Shown in pieces: positions 44,817 through 56,589 of a stretch of DNA of 64,000 nucleotides; position 1 is the stretch's first letter; each line of letters opens with the position of its first letter. The position numbers and the translations under genes were made by a program. The notes under the pieces are model-generated. The model saw only the letters and a list, made by a program, of their open reading frames with translations. It searched no databases and was not told where the DNA came from. Location: positions 7,488,501 through 7,552,500 of the forward strand of contig OX442318.1 in the NCBI GenBank assembly GCA_949358305.1, written 5' to 3'. Origin of the DNA: Strigamia acuminata (taxonomy: Eukaryota; Arthropoda; Chilopoda; Geophilomorpha; Linotaeniidae).

Positions 44817-45436
44817 CTGAAATGGATAAAAGAAAAATAAATATTTTTTTTTTATTATTATTTTTTTAAATAAATAAATTGATTTGGTAAATAAGGCTGA
44901 GTGGAAAACAATAGGTTGCACTTTTCCGAGTCACCTGAAAAATCATCGCACTACCTGTCATCGTGTGAGTATTCATTTGTCAGCCAATTTTCTATTAAAT
45001 TCACACTCAATTCAATACAACCCCGATGCCATGCGGGGAAGCATCAACGGGCGAGCGATTTGAAATTTGTTGCTGGTTAGAAGAACGCCGTATTTGACAG
45101 GCCAGAACGCGGAACAACTGATTTCATGGCACGGAAAGCGAAATACAAGTCACATGCGGAAATAAATGCAATAAATCTCAATCTTTGTGAACGAGTAAAT
45201 TGCGCCCATTAAAACAAAAACGAATAATAAAAAATAACCAAAAAAATAAAAACCAAAAAAAATACATTTTAGTAAATTAAATTAAATTAACCCGAAATTA
45301 AAAAGCGTTCAACGCACCCAAAACACAAAACGAGTCAGCGCGAGCTTCTCGATTAACGAAAACATTCCCGGCAAATACTTTCGCAGTAGTTCGTCTTGCA
45401 ACGGTCCAAGAATAAAAGAAATAAAATTGAATTTAC

Positions 45437-45509
45437 CCGTGAAAAGCATGGAGAAATTCGAAAGGGTTCCGCCAACGCGGGGCAGATAATCCGGCGTGGA
45501 CTGCTTCAT
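45437..45509 (-). CDS. Ets65A: Candidate alternative first coding exon of Ets65A (24 aa, PNT-less form)
   Basis: From the first in-frame ATG at 45,509 the frame encodes MKQSTPDYLPRVGGTLSNFS and MLFT and stops at a good donor ACGG|GTAAAT in phase 1. That phase joins exactly to the 44.8-kb exon, giving MLFT-EPSYKSAW. The short protein would be 264 aa with the ETS domain but no PNT domain. The exon sits in a GC-rich block, as first exons often do. I infer the promoter; no transcript is available. The frame stays open upstream for about 95 codons but without another ATG. Confidence 0.6.
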
Positions 45510-46140
45510 ACTGTCGTGCAGACACGAGGTCCACGTCGTGAATGGGGATGCCGGAGCACCGGACCTGGTGTCCGTTCGACTTGGCAGAGGAACGAGCGGA
45601 GGCCCGACGCCAGGATGACAACACAGCAAGTTTGCGGGCGCTTCTGCACAGCGTCTCGGCGCACGCGACGACTCACCAACGGGCAGTGAGTCCAATGCGC
45701 GCGATGCGGAGCTGGCTGCGAACTGCGTCAGGCTGGACACGATGGCAACATTTTGAAGAAAGGCGACTTTAACCGAACGAGTGGAAGGAGCTCGAGACAC
45801 GATCGGGTGAAGCGCAGGTCGGACTAGAAATGCAGTGCCATTGATTGCCGACGCCCTCGCGTTTTAATATGCCACTTGGTGCGTCGAGTCGATCCTCACG
45901 CGCAACGATCGCATCGCTCAGCCAATGGGAGGCGGGCGAATGTTAATGACGCTTAGATTGTTCCCCAATCGGGGTCCGAAACACGGACCCGGCAGCCACG
46001 TGTTCCCTGTTTACATCGTACAAATGCAGCACGAGGCTGCTAGGGGGAGAATTGGCAGCTGGCCCTTACGCGTGGAACCTGCTGCTCAGCCCTTTTGGTT
46101 TTTAGTGCGTTTTGGACTACGTAGAGATCAATTTTGATGC
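45510..46140 (-). promoter_or_regulatory. GC-rich block, candidate internal promoter of Ets65A
   Basis: This block is GC-rich against AT-rich flanks and lies directly upstream (on the minus strand) of the candidate alternative first exon. I see no unambiguous TATA box; the call rests on position and composition only. Confidence 0.35.
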
Positions 46141-46737
46141 GTTAAAGAGTGATTCGGTGCGAATTTTTTATGCTGGGTCAAATAAAGTCAGGAAAAAAAC
46201 TAAAAAAGGATAATTTTTAACGCCCACATGTGAGTTCGGGGTCTTCTGGGTATTAAAAATTGATTGAGGGATAAAAAGAAATAAAGTTGTAGCAATTACA
46301 AGAATCATGAGTTTAAATTACATATATAAATGCAAGTGTGGCACGAAAAAGCTATAATAGCTATTTTTATCTAATAGAAGAGTGGTCAGTGGTCATTAAT
46401 GCGAGTGGAAAAGAGAAAACAGTCCGAAACTATGGAAATATAGAACCATGGGTCTCGTGATTAGTTTTTCTTGAGTTTTTAAGTGTTTGGAGATAAATAA
46501 TTCGTAATAATTTAATGATTAAATAATTTTTTTTTGTTAGTTCAAAAATAAAAATACTTGTGTTTTAACAATTTTAGTTTAAGTGTATTTTAAGTTTAAA
46601 TTTTGCGTGCGAGAATTTTAACTCTTTTATAAAACTGGCAACTTGCGTCGCTTATTTACGACGTCGGAGTTACGGGTACTTCGTTGGGACATCATTTTTG
46701 TTTTAAAATTGAAGTAAAACACAAAATATTTTAATCT

Positions 46738-46944
46738 TCTGTAAAGCTTCAAATTGGGACCGGGTCCGAATAAGCGCCGGGAGTAAAATTGATTTTTTTG
46801 TAAATAATCAATAATTTCAATAAAAAAGCATATATTTTTGGAGGAAAAAAAAACAATAAATTCTGCCTGGATTCAAATAGGCGCCGGGGGTCGGGTCCGA
46901 AAAATAAATAAACACCCGGGCCGCAATTTGAAGCTTTACGGTAA
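46738..46944. mobile_element. MITE with TAAAGCTTCAAATTG inverted ends
   Basis: Left end TGTAAAGCTTCAAATTGGGA and right end CAATTTGAAGCTTTACGGTA are inverses, with GGGTCCGAATAAGCGCCGGG-type words repeated inside. A fragment with TTTGAAGCTTTACGG recurs near 39,953. Lies in an Ets65A intron. Confidence 0.8.
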
Positions 46945-47904
46945 CCATAAAATATATTTTTGGAACCGTGTGGGAAAATGCTGGAAATTTTTGTTGCATT
47001 TTTGCACGAAAATATATCAATTTGTTGTGCGTAAAGATTTGAGATGGTTGAGGGGTTACAGGGGTAAGTTGGCACGAGAAATCCGATTAAGTCAAGGCGT
47101 CTGAATTGAGACAAACCAGGCAATACGGACCGGTGGACACGCGTGGCGCTTCGTTCGTTAGCATATTTTAAAGCGAGGGGGGTTAACGCCAAATCCCTTT
47201 CACGTTTTCAAAAACGAGGCGATGAAGCGCGTATAGTTGAGGTCAAGTAGAAAACGGGTTGTTGACTTATGAAAAATCAGCCCACCCTCGCGGACCCCCA
47301 TCTCGCTTTTCCTTTTGTTACCGCCATTTTCCCCTGGGAGAAAAAAAAAATAAAAGATTTTTTTTTTTTTTTTAATTTTATTTTTTAATTTTAAATTTTT
47401 CCCCCGTTTGGTAAACACTGAGTTAAATCGCCATGGTTACGAGACGCCGGAAACTATTTTCGATTTGCCATTACACGTTAATGCATGCGATTCCCAAAGA
47501 AAGAGAAACGCGGGCGTCCAAACTCGGACAACTTGACTGACGGTGTTGGCTAATAAATCAGCTGCCGGGCGACTCATTGATTGGTACAAATGGACGTTAG
47601 CGTTCATGTTGAGCCGGAAGTGGCCATAATTATGGCGACGGTTTCATGCTGCCCACAACTGGCATCAACATCTCATCACGGCAGAGTCGCATAACGCACA
47701 AACGCACAACTTAATGACTTCCGGAGTGAGTATTACATTAGTCGAGCCTTCAACAGTGCTTGTATTACTTTCACTCTGTGTTCAAAGTTAAAATTTCATT
47801 TAATGGTTGCAGGATTTTTAAGTAATAGTTCGAGTTTCGGACAACAGAAATGCGAAACAGCGGCACATTTGCGATTATTTCTACCTTGAAAACTGGACTA
47901 AACA

Positions 47905-48426
47905 CTTATTGTGCGCGGGATGCTGATTGACCGCGGGTATCGTTTACAACCGGCTCAAAATTGCAAAAATGCATTTCTAAAACCTATTTTTTAAGGTGCA
48001 AAATGCACTTTTATTGTGCAAAATGCACTTTTATTGTGCAAAATGCACTTTTATTGTGCAAAATGCACTTTTATTGTGCAAAATGCACTTTTATTGTGCA
48101 AAATGCTCTTTTATTGTGCAAAATGCACTTTTATTGTGCAAAATGCACTTTTATTGTGCAAAATGCACTTTTATTGTGCAAAATGCACTTTTTACGGGCA
48201 AAATGCACTTTTTACGGGCAAAATGCACTTTTTACGGGCAAAATGCACTTTTTACGGGAAAAATGCACTTTTTACGGGCAAAATGCACTTTTTACGGGCA
48301 AAATGCTCTTTCTGTGTGCAAAAATCGACTTTTTGCCATTGGAAATCTATTTTAATTATCGCTTAATCATTTCGTACTAGGTTTTATCGATAGAGCGCGG
48401 GCGTTGTGTGCGAGCAATTTACGGTC
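47905..48426. mobile_element. TACCGTAA-family MITE expanded by 20-bp minisatellites
   Basis: Subterminal GTGCGCGGGATGCTGATTGA and GATAGAGCGCGGGCG words and the right end GAGCAATTTACGGT match the 23.5-kb element. Between 47,996 and 48,310 are about nine copies of TGCAAAATGCACTTTTATTG followed by about seven of CAAAATGCACTTTTTACGGG. The unmodified element at 23.5 kb has single AATGCACTTTTTTGTGC copies at this place. Three overlapping plus-strand frames over the array are artefacts. Confidence 0.88.
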
Positions 48427-48845
48427 AACTCGTTTAGAGTGTTTGGAGAATTTGAATTTCTTGCCTTTTTGATCCAAAGGTTGACACTGAAAGCGAAACT
48501 ATACTGGGAATGACGCCATACTCTGACCCCATGAACAACAAAGCATTACACATCCGGTCTGATTTTCCCCTGTACCCTAAATGGACGTTTTCGTCTTCCC
48601 GTCACGTGATCCGTGCATCCTTCCTTCCTTCCTTCCCTTTCGGACGTCTTTTCCATTGACGGCTAGATGAAGCGCCAGAGAGGACGCAATGTCACATTCA
48701 TCACGCACATTTCGTAAGCCAAATGAAGCACAGCCAAAGGAATATATGATGATGAAGTCACAGGCACTAGGGAGGGACTCATTGATCAATTGATGCACTT
48801 GGAAATAAATAAGGCGTAGTAATTTGTTCAATTCTAGCGATAACT

Positions 48846-49050
48846 TTGCAATGTATCCACCCATATGCTTCAAAAATATATTTTACAATATATTGTATAG
48901 CTCAACGTGGAGTTTTGTATATTATTTGTACATTAAATAATGCATTTCATAATACAATTGATAAAAGGCATTTTGAAAATGCATATTTGATGAATAATAG
49001 TATTGGGAATGCATTTCAATCGCAATACATCGCAATATAATTTCTGCAGT
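48846..49050. repeat. Dispersed AATGCATTT-rich repeat
   Basis: Words such as TTGGGAATGCATTTCAATCG and CAAAAATATATTTTACAATA recur at about 12,125-12,200, 26,930-27,000, 27,540-27,610, 38,250-38,360 and 63,070-63,200. I could not define ends or a coding region. Confidence 0.65.
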
Positions 49051-51930
49051 GTTTGGCTTCACTGCATGACCCACTCCTGTTAATTTCTGACGCTGTTCCC
49101 ACAGCGCCCCCTGTATTTTCACCTCTGAATAAATCATGTTTTGGGGGCATATTTTTACATTTTTGGAATTTAGATCTGATGTAAAATCCAGCCTGCAAGA
49201 GTTAGGTGTCTGTGCTTTTAAACGAAGCATAGGGACCCTCTTGACTACACGCTGGCCAATTTTCAGACAATTCCAAGGTATAGATTTTGAGATTTGGGTG
49301 TTTTTGTGTTTTGGGGGTATCGGTCTGTCCGTAGACTATCGCAAAAGTAATGTTGTGCCAACTTCAGCCTGGTGTAAATTTCAGTCTTATGCAAATGGGT
49401 CCAGTTTCATTCCGCTCTCCACCACGGAGAATCCGCGTACATGTACTGCAGCTAAGCTCTCCGTAGGAGTATAAAGGAACATCAAAGAATTAGGCTTAAT
49501 TCTTCGAGTGTCGATTTGAATTTGAGTAAAATAATTGACTAGTTTTGCTGCGATTGTTCGGAGTTGCGCCAAGTGCCGAAGCTGAATCGTTCCGTTCCAG
49601 AGCACACTCGTGATTTACATGCATCGGTCGAGTTTCCCACATCCCCATTCGACGATTGGTCACAAATCCTTGGTTCTATTGATGGCGGAACCTCGAGAAC
49701 GCCAAGTGCACGTGCGCTGGTGTAAGTTTAATCAGTGATCAGTGATACGCTGAATCAAGCGACAGCTGATATCCTCAAACTGTCGTCGTGACCAATTGAT
49801 AGCGGTTGTAATATGACTCTAAACCTCACCCTAGTCTAATACAATCTCTCCCATAGTCCTTTCCAAACTTCCCTCGTGCAAAATGTCGTGCAGGAAAGCC
49901 TCGCGAGTGTGCGGCGCTTTTTATTATCTTCTTCTCTTTCTTTTTATAACTTTATTGACTTTGATGTCTATTTACATTATTTTTTACATAGCATTTACAA
50001 AATATTATAATAATATTACTTGTATAATTTCCGATATCACTTCCGTTCACCGGAAGTACTCAATATTCAGTTTGAAGAAATAAAAAGAAAAAATTATAAT
50101 GATTACAAGTATAAGTGGAGCGTGTAAACATCGGGTGGAATTGATGTGCGGTGAAAGTACAACAAATATGTTTTTTGTTTGTATTAAATTTTTATTTTGG
50201 CTGCAATTTAAAACGAGATAAATATAAATTTATAAAATGCGAACAACGCCAGTCTTAAATATGATCGGGTGAAAACTCCTGGTCGGCCATTTTCCGCGTA
50301 TAATGTTGGTGTAATGCAGCAAAGCCGTAACGACTTCCTTTGAAATGAGCCCAAATTACAGTCTCCGTGATAGCGAGCGAATGGCAAGGATAAAGAAGCC
50401 TCTTGCAACATTAAACTATAAATCAATGAATTAACCACACCCTAAGAAAAAGAAATGTACGACGAAAAATCTCCGAAAATAACTTTTTTCTTAAAAATTT
50501 ATATTTATAAAAAAAAAATATTCTGAATAAATTTCATCAGTTCCCAATTGCGGGGCGAGGAGGGAGCATTGTTTCTGTGTACAACAAGTCTCCAAAGGGG
50601 CGACGAAGAGAAAGAGAGAGGGGGAAATAAATAAATCCGCATTTGGCGCGCTTAGTAATGGATTACCCTCAATTGAAAATGAAATTTCACAATAAACCGT
50701 CACAACCAATTGCTTTAAGTCACTTAAGCCTCTTAACAAGCCTGGGAAAAATATTTTAAAATTGGCAAAACAAAACAAAAAGGGTTTTACTTACAAATAC
50801 AAAAATTCTACAATTGTTTTCGACGTTTTGGAAAACATCGAACGTCGTTTTGACGTATCTGCGCAACCACTATGCTCATTGTTCGCTTGAAATGTGCGTA
50901 ACCAGTCTGATGGTCGCGCTTGTCGCCGCTGAGGCGACTCCGGGAGACGACCGATGAGCCAACTGTGCACGCGCGGTGCACGCGTCGACGGGAAACTCAC
51001 GTCATGCTCGGCAGATTTCAGATTAGGCTTAAGGAAAAAGTTGAAGTGGTCCAGAAAAAGAACTCCAACAGCGTTTTCTCGCGCGTCAAAAAGAAATTTT
51101 TTTTTTTTTTATTTTCTTTTTGCTGTTTCATTGAAAGCCCCACTACCGCTACCACTACACCCTTGTCCGACCACCCCCACACCTCAACTAGCGGGGAAAA
51201 CAAGTTACAAGCGCCGTCATTCACGGATCGACCCCAGTGATGACAAGCAACAGACTGAAGCAAAAGGGAACGCACTCTGGGGACTGGAGGGGGATAAAGA
51301 GCGCGCTGGGAGGGAAACCGACACGGGGAGGCATCGATTAGACACCCATATCATATTCATGGGTTCGGTTTGCTTGCAAATTCAGAAGAAAAGTGAGAAA
51401 CCGAGGCCCAACGAATGCGAATTGAATGCAAAAAAATATGTATATCAAGGATCACTCAATCAAAGGTGTGGAAACTTTTTTCTCTCCTTTTTATTTTTTC
51501 TTTCGGAGATTTTTAAGAGAAAAAAACGTGTTTTGCACGTTAAAATTGACTCGGGTTCATAACGAGATGAAAGATGGGAGGGATGGGAGCGAAAGACCAA
51601 TTCGCTGTTCCGAGCGAGTGGTCGTGGACAAGGAATTGAACGCAGGGTCGGTGTTCCGTTTTTGGCTCCACGCACTCGAGCGCACAATTGCGCGTGAATA
51701 CAGAATTAGCGTGCAAGTAGGGAGGCGAGGATGGGAAAGAGAGGAAAGGAGAAACCTCGTTTCCCAGGGTGACCATCCACCCCTTAAGGACCCCCTGGAG
51801 ATCCCTTTGGACCTTAGGTGTGCTGGAAATTAAAGTATTTGTTGTAGCGAATGGATATAATCTTTTTTTTTTTTAAATGTATTTTTGGTCTACGGAGCTA
51901 CTCGACAATGTTTGGGTTGCAATGCAAATG
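49051..51930. other. Ets65A intron sequence, no other gene recognised
   Basis: Several frames of 60-200 codons on both strands (for example 50,954-51,562) have no family motif. GC-richer pieces at 50,880-51,020 and 51,560-51,800 could be enhancers, which I cannot test. Confidence 0.4.
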
Positions 51931-52093
51931 CATTTTACACGGAATAAAGGCATTTTTACACAAAAATAATGTGTTTTACACGGAATAAAGGCATTATTAC
52001 ACAAAAAAAATGCGTTTTACACGGAATAAAGGCATTTTTACACAAAAAAAATGCGTTTTATACACCAAAAATGTGATTTACACTAAAAAAAAT
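51931..52093. repeat. Minisatellite, unit about 41 bp
   Basis: Three to four copies of GTTTTACACGGAATAAAGGC plus a TTTTTACACAAAAAAAATGC half. Confidence 0.85.
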
Positions 52094-54519
52094 GCATCTT
52101 CGCACGTTATAAGATTGTTTTGTGACGCTAATGTTTTCTTTCGTAGTGAATAAGGCCTGGATAAATGCATAAATGCATAGGAATTATTTTTATTCAATAA
52201 AAAGCCGAAATTGGCTATAAATGCATATTTTCCAAAAATCAGAAATAAATGCATAAATCGCCATTTTTCCGGGAAAAATCGGCAAATTTTGTTTTATTTT
52301 GAATAGATTGTCTTCCTTTTTCATTTTCGCACCTTCGACCCTACCTAAAAATTCTCGAATTTTAAAACGAGACAAAAAGTATAATTTTCGACTTAGAATA
52401 TTGCCTTTAACGTGTTTATTATCTTTGGTGGGGTTTCAATACGAGTTAAAGTTGGCGAATTTTATTTCAGCCGACACTTGAAGTTTAGTGAAAGCTACTT
52501 CCGGACAAAAGCGGAAGTCGAGCGCGAAATATGACAGCACGAGAAAGCGTCGAAGGGAAGAAAAAGAAAGAAAAAAAAAAAAAGACAAGTTCAACGGAAC
52601 GAAAATACATAAAGAAAACAAGGATGAGGATGATCTCGCACCTTGTCAGGTGCAAAACAACAAATTTGCAGTTCAAACAAAAGCAGCAAGATACAAAAGA
52701 GGAGACGGGAGATTTTCTCCAGACCGGTATGATTACTCCAACTTCCGGCAGACCCTCCCATCCGCCACCGGCACGTGGCAACTAGTGCGGTAACCAAGGT
52801 AACGGATGATGGATGCGCACGCGAATGGATAAGTTACATAAAATGGTTGCACGACAGTCTGGTGGGGGTAAGTAGTGAGCACGAGCACCCCAAGGCGCCC
52901 CGAGAGACGGTATTTGCTCGAAAAGGTCCAAAGGGTCCAGAAAGCGAGGTTCATTCATCAAACGGCCCTGTTAAGAGGGCGCTAATCACGTCCACGCGCC
53001 TCGCAGCTGAAAGCCCAGAGCGGGGACTCGGCATCAATTCTCAGAGAACCGCAGAGGCCAAAGATCACGTGTACAGCAAATTCAAATGAATTCGACGATG
53101 GGGGTGGAAAATGGTGAGCGAAATGGAGACGTTATCCTCGTGCACAATGGACGCTTACGCTCAGGTGATTAAGTCTGCGTTACCCTTTACACACGACTCG
53201 CTTAACTCTTTGAAACCAAACGACAACAACCCCAAAAGGGCGCCAACATCAACCCTTTTGGTCCCGCTAATCCATTTATATCTCACTCCCTCTTTGTTAC
53301 ATCGTATCCCCGTGAGAAAGAATCATTTAAAAGTGATACTGCGATTTTGACGTCTCAGTTTTTGATTTTTCACGTCGTGATTAAATAGACGTTAATCATT
53401 AATCATTAGTTGTTTAATTAACGTTTCTGGTGCGGTTTTTTCCGCTCTTTCGTTTGGTGTTTAGTTTTTGACGATCCGAGCTTCCGTTCGCGAGATGTAA
53501 GTAAATAAATCGCAATTCATTATTTTTCCATCTGAATAAATTAGATGGTAATTTTGTGGTTCTATTTTCGTTGCTTTTTCTGTTAATTGTGGTTAGTTTT
53601 GCTGACTGGTTTTGAAAATGCGTGCTATTTCTGGAGGTTGTCGCGACATCTATTGGTGTATATTTAAAGTAGCCAATATGCATTTTGTTTTCTTCATTTT
53701 TCTCCATTTTTAACTTGATAGCAAGAGCAACTTCATTGTTTATTTCCGATATGTGAAATTACTTTTTACGTTTTTTTTTATTTTTAAAATAAATATGGAG
53801 GTGTTTCAAATGACTTAAACTTCCATTACTGCTCCATAGATGTCATCAATATCATATCTAACAACCTGTGAGTTGTAGAGTTGTCAACACCTTGGCTAAA
53901 TTAGAAAATCAATCATTTCAAGCTGATAAGAAATATCAGTTAATTAGTTTACAGTAGGACAACTCAATATGGTTAATTGAATCTGCATTCAAACGATCCA
54001 ACCTGTTGACAAAACTTGAAAACTAATCAATAGAAGCTTCCAAGCCTTCCATAACTTGGAAACAAAACTTCAGATCATCATTAGACGTGGAGTGAAGTGG
54101 TTTTTTATGCCAATACTTGAAGAGCTCTTGAAATGCAGAAGAAAAGGACCCTCTTAACTGTGCCATATGCACGGTTTAGTTCTGTTGATGGCCACACACG
54201 TGTAACATTTACCGCTCAAAGCTCAGTCGTGGGAACGGATAAAACAACAATGAACTCTTGACGATACATGACACAGCGCGTAGTCCACAAAGACCCAACG
54301 CAAAACCACTTGGACTGCTCTAGGACCATAGTCAAGAGGATTCAACATGAGAAAATATTATGGAAACACTCGAAGAGAGGAAGTAGCAAAAAAATAATGA
54401 TGGTAGTCGGTACTCATTAGCGTGAAATCCCAAAATATTAGTCAAGTTGTGGAAATTAAACAATAATTACATTTTATATCGCTTTGTACTGCTTGTAATG
54501 CTTTGTGGAATAATATCGC
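52094..54519. other. Ets65A intron sequence, nothing certain
   Basis: A GC-richer stretch at 52,500-53,300 is open on both strands in several frames but lacks recognisable domains or splice-consistent exons. Confidence 0.4.
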
Positions 54520-55159
54520 CAGTGTTGTGCGCATTACCGTTACTTAACTGTACCGGTAACACGTTGCTTAATTTGGCCAGTGTAACGTAACGGTGATTCG
54601 TTATCTTTTTGTGTAGTAACGGCCGTTTATTAAACGATACGTTATCGTTACATTTATACATGTTATGAGGAAATGATTTTGCTATGTATTAACAATGTGT
54701 AGCAAAAATGTTACAGTTTTTACAAATTTTGTGTATAAATATTGCTACTTTTAAAACAAAATTCGTTTTTATTATTGTAATATAAACTATTTCCACCATT
54801 CTACATAAAATAAACATTTATTCAATAAATTTCACAAAATTAATTAAATAAACTAAGAAACCACAATTTCAAGTAGAAATGGTAATGGTAATTTAATTCG
54901 CAAACATGTAACGGTAACATAACGTAAATGTAACGATAACTACTTGCCTATCAAAAATGTAACAGTAACGGTAACTTGCCTATCAAAAATGTAACGGTAA
55001 CGGTTGTTAACTATTTACTTTTTTGGTCAAGTAACGATAACGGTAACTACCGGTATTTACTTTTTTGGTCAAGTAACGGTAACGGTAACTATTTACTTTT
55101 TTGGTCAAGTAACGGTAACGGTAACTAGTCACCAAATTCCAGTAACGCATACAACACTG
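54520..55159. mobile_element. 640-bp non-autonomous hAT element with 8-bp target-site duplication
   Basis: Ends CAGTGTTGTGCGCATTACC and GTAACGCATACAACACTG are inverses. The flanks AATATCGC (54,512-54,519 and 55,160-55,167) are an exact 8-bp duplication. The interior is full of GTAACGGTAACG words and holds a three-copy 31-37-bp tandem repeat around TTTACTTTTTTGGTCAAGTA (55,010-55,125). No transposase frame. Confidence 0.93.
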
Positions 55160-56508
55160 AATATCGCTAGTACTTGTAATATCGGTTAACGTCACCTCAT
55201 TATTTAAAATATCGAATAACGAATTTCGCAAAAATTTACATTAGTCGGTGAATGTAACACCGAGAAATCAAACGTTATTGCGAGGTAATTACAGCAAAAG
55301 TTTGTGCGATATTTTTATATTGATAAAAATAAATGTTTGGGAGAGGTAAAAAAGTTTCAAACCTTATCTCCCACCAATGAAAAATCATTTCCGGTTTGGC
55401 GTTTACTTTAATTTCATCTTTTTTAAGATTTTTTTTCTTTCCTTTTTGTACCCCTGAAGCAAAGGAAATAGCGCCAACCAACATTATTTTTCAGATGCAC
55501 CATTGAGACATCTTATCGGGAAACCATTCGCCTTTTCATTTCACTCTTTATCTTTGACCTTCACCAATTGTTTTTTTTTTTTCTTTTTATATATTTTTTA
55601 TTATTTTTTTTTATCAATTTTTATTTTTTCTTACTCTTAACAAATAAAATAATAAAAAAAAAAAAACTTTGAGATAAGATTGACCATTGACCATTAGTTC
55701 CTTCAGAAGTTCCTTCAGAAGTCAAGATAAAATTTATTGTTTATTTTTATTTAAAAAAAAAAAAAAATTATCTTTGAATTTGCAATGAAGAAAATTTGGC
55801 ATCGAAGACGAAATATTTTAATTCGAGAATTTGTGGAACTAAATTTTAATTATTTTAATTTTTTAACAGGATTTTGGAAGCAATTGCCAAAATAGTGGAC
55901 AACATAGTTAATTGGGAATTTAGAATAAAGTAATTAACAAAACCGACAAGAAATTGAAGAAAAATGAAGGAAAAAGTCCAGGTAATTGCTCTTACACTAA
56001 AATTCATCAAACAAAACAATGTTTGATGATTATCAACTATAAAATAATTCGAAAAAATAAAAGATTAACCTCAGCATTTTGTAGAATACAAACTACTATA
56101 TCTTGCAAACTGTCAAATCTACGGCTAAATAAATAAATTTGTCCCTTACAAACCCCTAAAACATGTTGCAAGATGCTGAGTTTATCTTGTTCTCTTTAAA
56201 ACAAAGAAAATGAGCAAAGGGTTCAGGGCCAACTATACACAGTGCCTGCGACCCACGAACCTTTTAGGGCCTACGAACCACTGGCGGACTCAGGATTTTA
56301 TGTTAGAAGGGATTCAGGGCGCGTTCATTTTACTTTCAAGATTATAATAAAATAAAAAAAATTTAATACTACGTGCATGCAAATGATAAAATTTGCAAAA
56401 ATCAGTAAAAATTTCAGACAAAGGCCTCTAGAAATCAAAGGGCCAAGGTTTCACGAAGGTCTTAAAATGCTCCTGAAAGGGCTAATTAAAACCAAATAGG
56501 TTTCCTAC
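55160..56508. other. Ets65A intron sequence, AT-rich
   Basis: Poly(A)/poly(T) tracts and a short word GGCGGACTCAGGATTT near 56,284 that resembles hAT-type termini. No gene. Confidence 0.4.
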
Positions 56509-56589
56509 CTGTTTTGGTAAGCCGCAAAGGATAGTTGGAGTCTGGGGACGAGCTAAAATGCGTGTACGGAGTTGATTTTGAAGCTACAC
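56509..56589 (-). CDS. Ets65A: Ets65A exon following the PNT domain (81 nt)
   Basis: Bounded by TTTTGTGCAG and GTAGGA, phase 1 on both sides. Encodes VASKSTPYTHFSSSPDSNYP followed by LRLTKT, a Ser/Pro-rich linker. It receives A from the PNT exon (LRQ-S) and donates G to the 44.8-kb exon. No sequence motif of its own; called from splice borders and phase on both sides. Confidence 0.82.

Noticed and set aside
45309-45800. Full 163-codon minus-strand frame as one protein
   Set aside because: It begins with a non-ATG codon and runs past a good donor into an AT-rich intron. Only the part from the ATG at 45,509 to the donor at 45,437 is supported.
47961-48380. Three overlapping plus-strand frames of Cys/Lys-rich repeats (KMHFYCAKCTFIVQNALLLC)
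   Set aside because: The 20-bp period cycles through all three frames, so the Cys pattern is a by-product of the repeat, not a zinc-binding protein.
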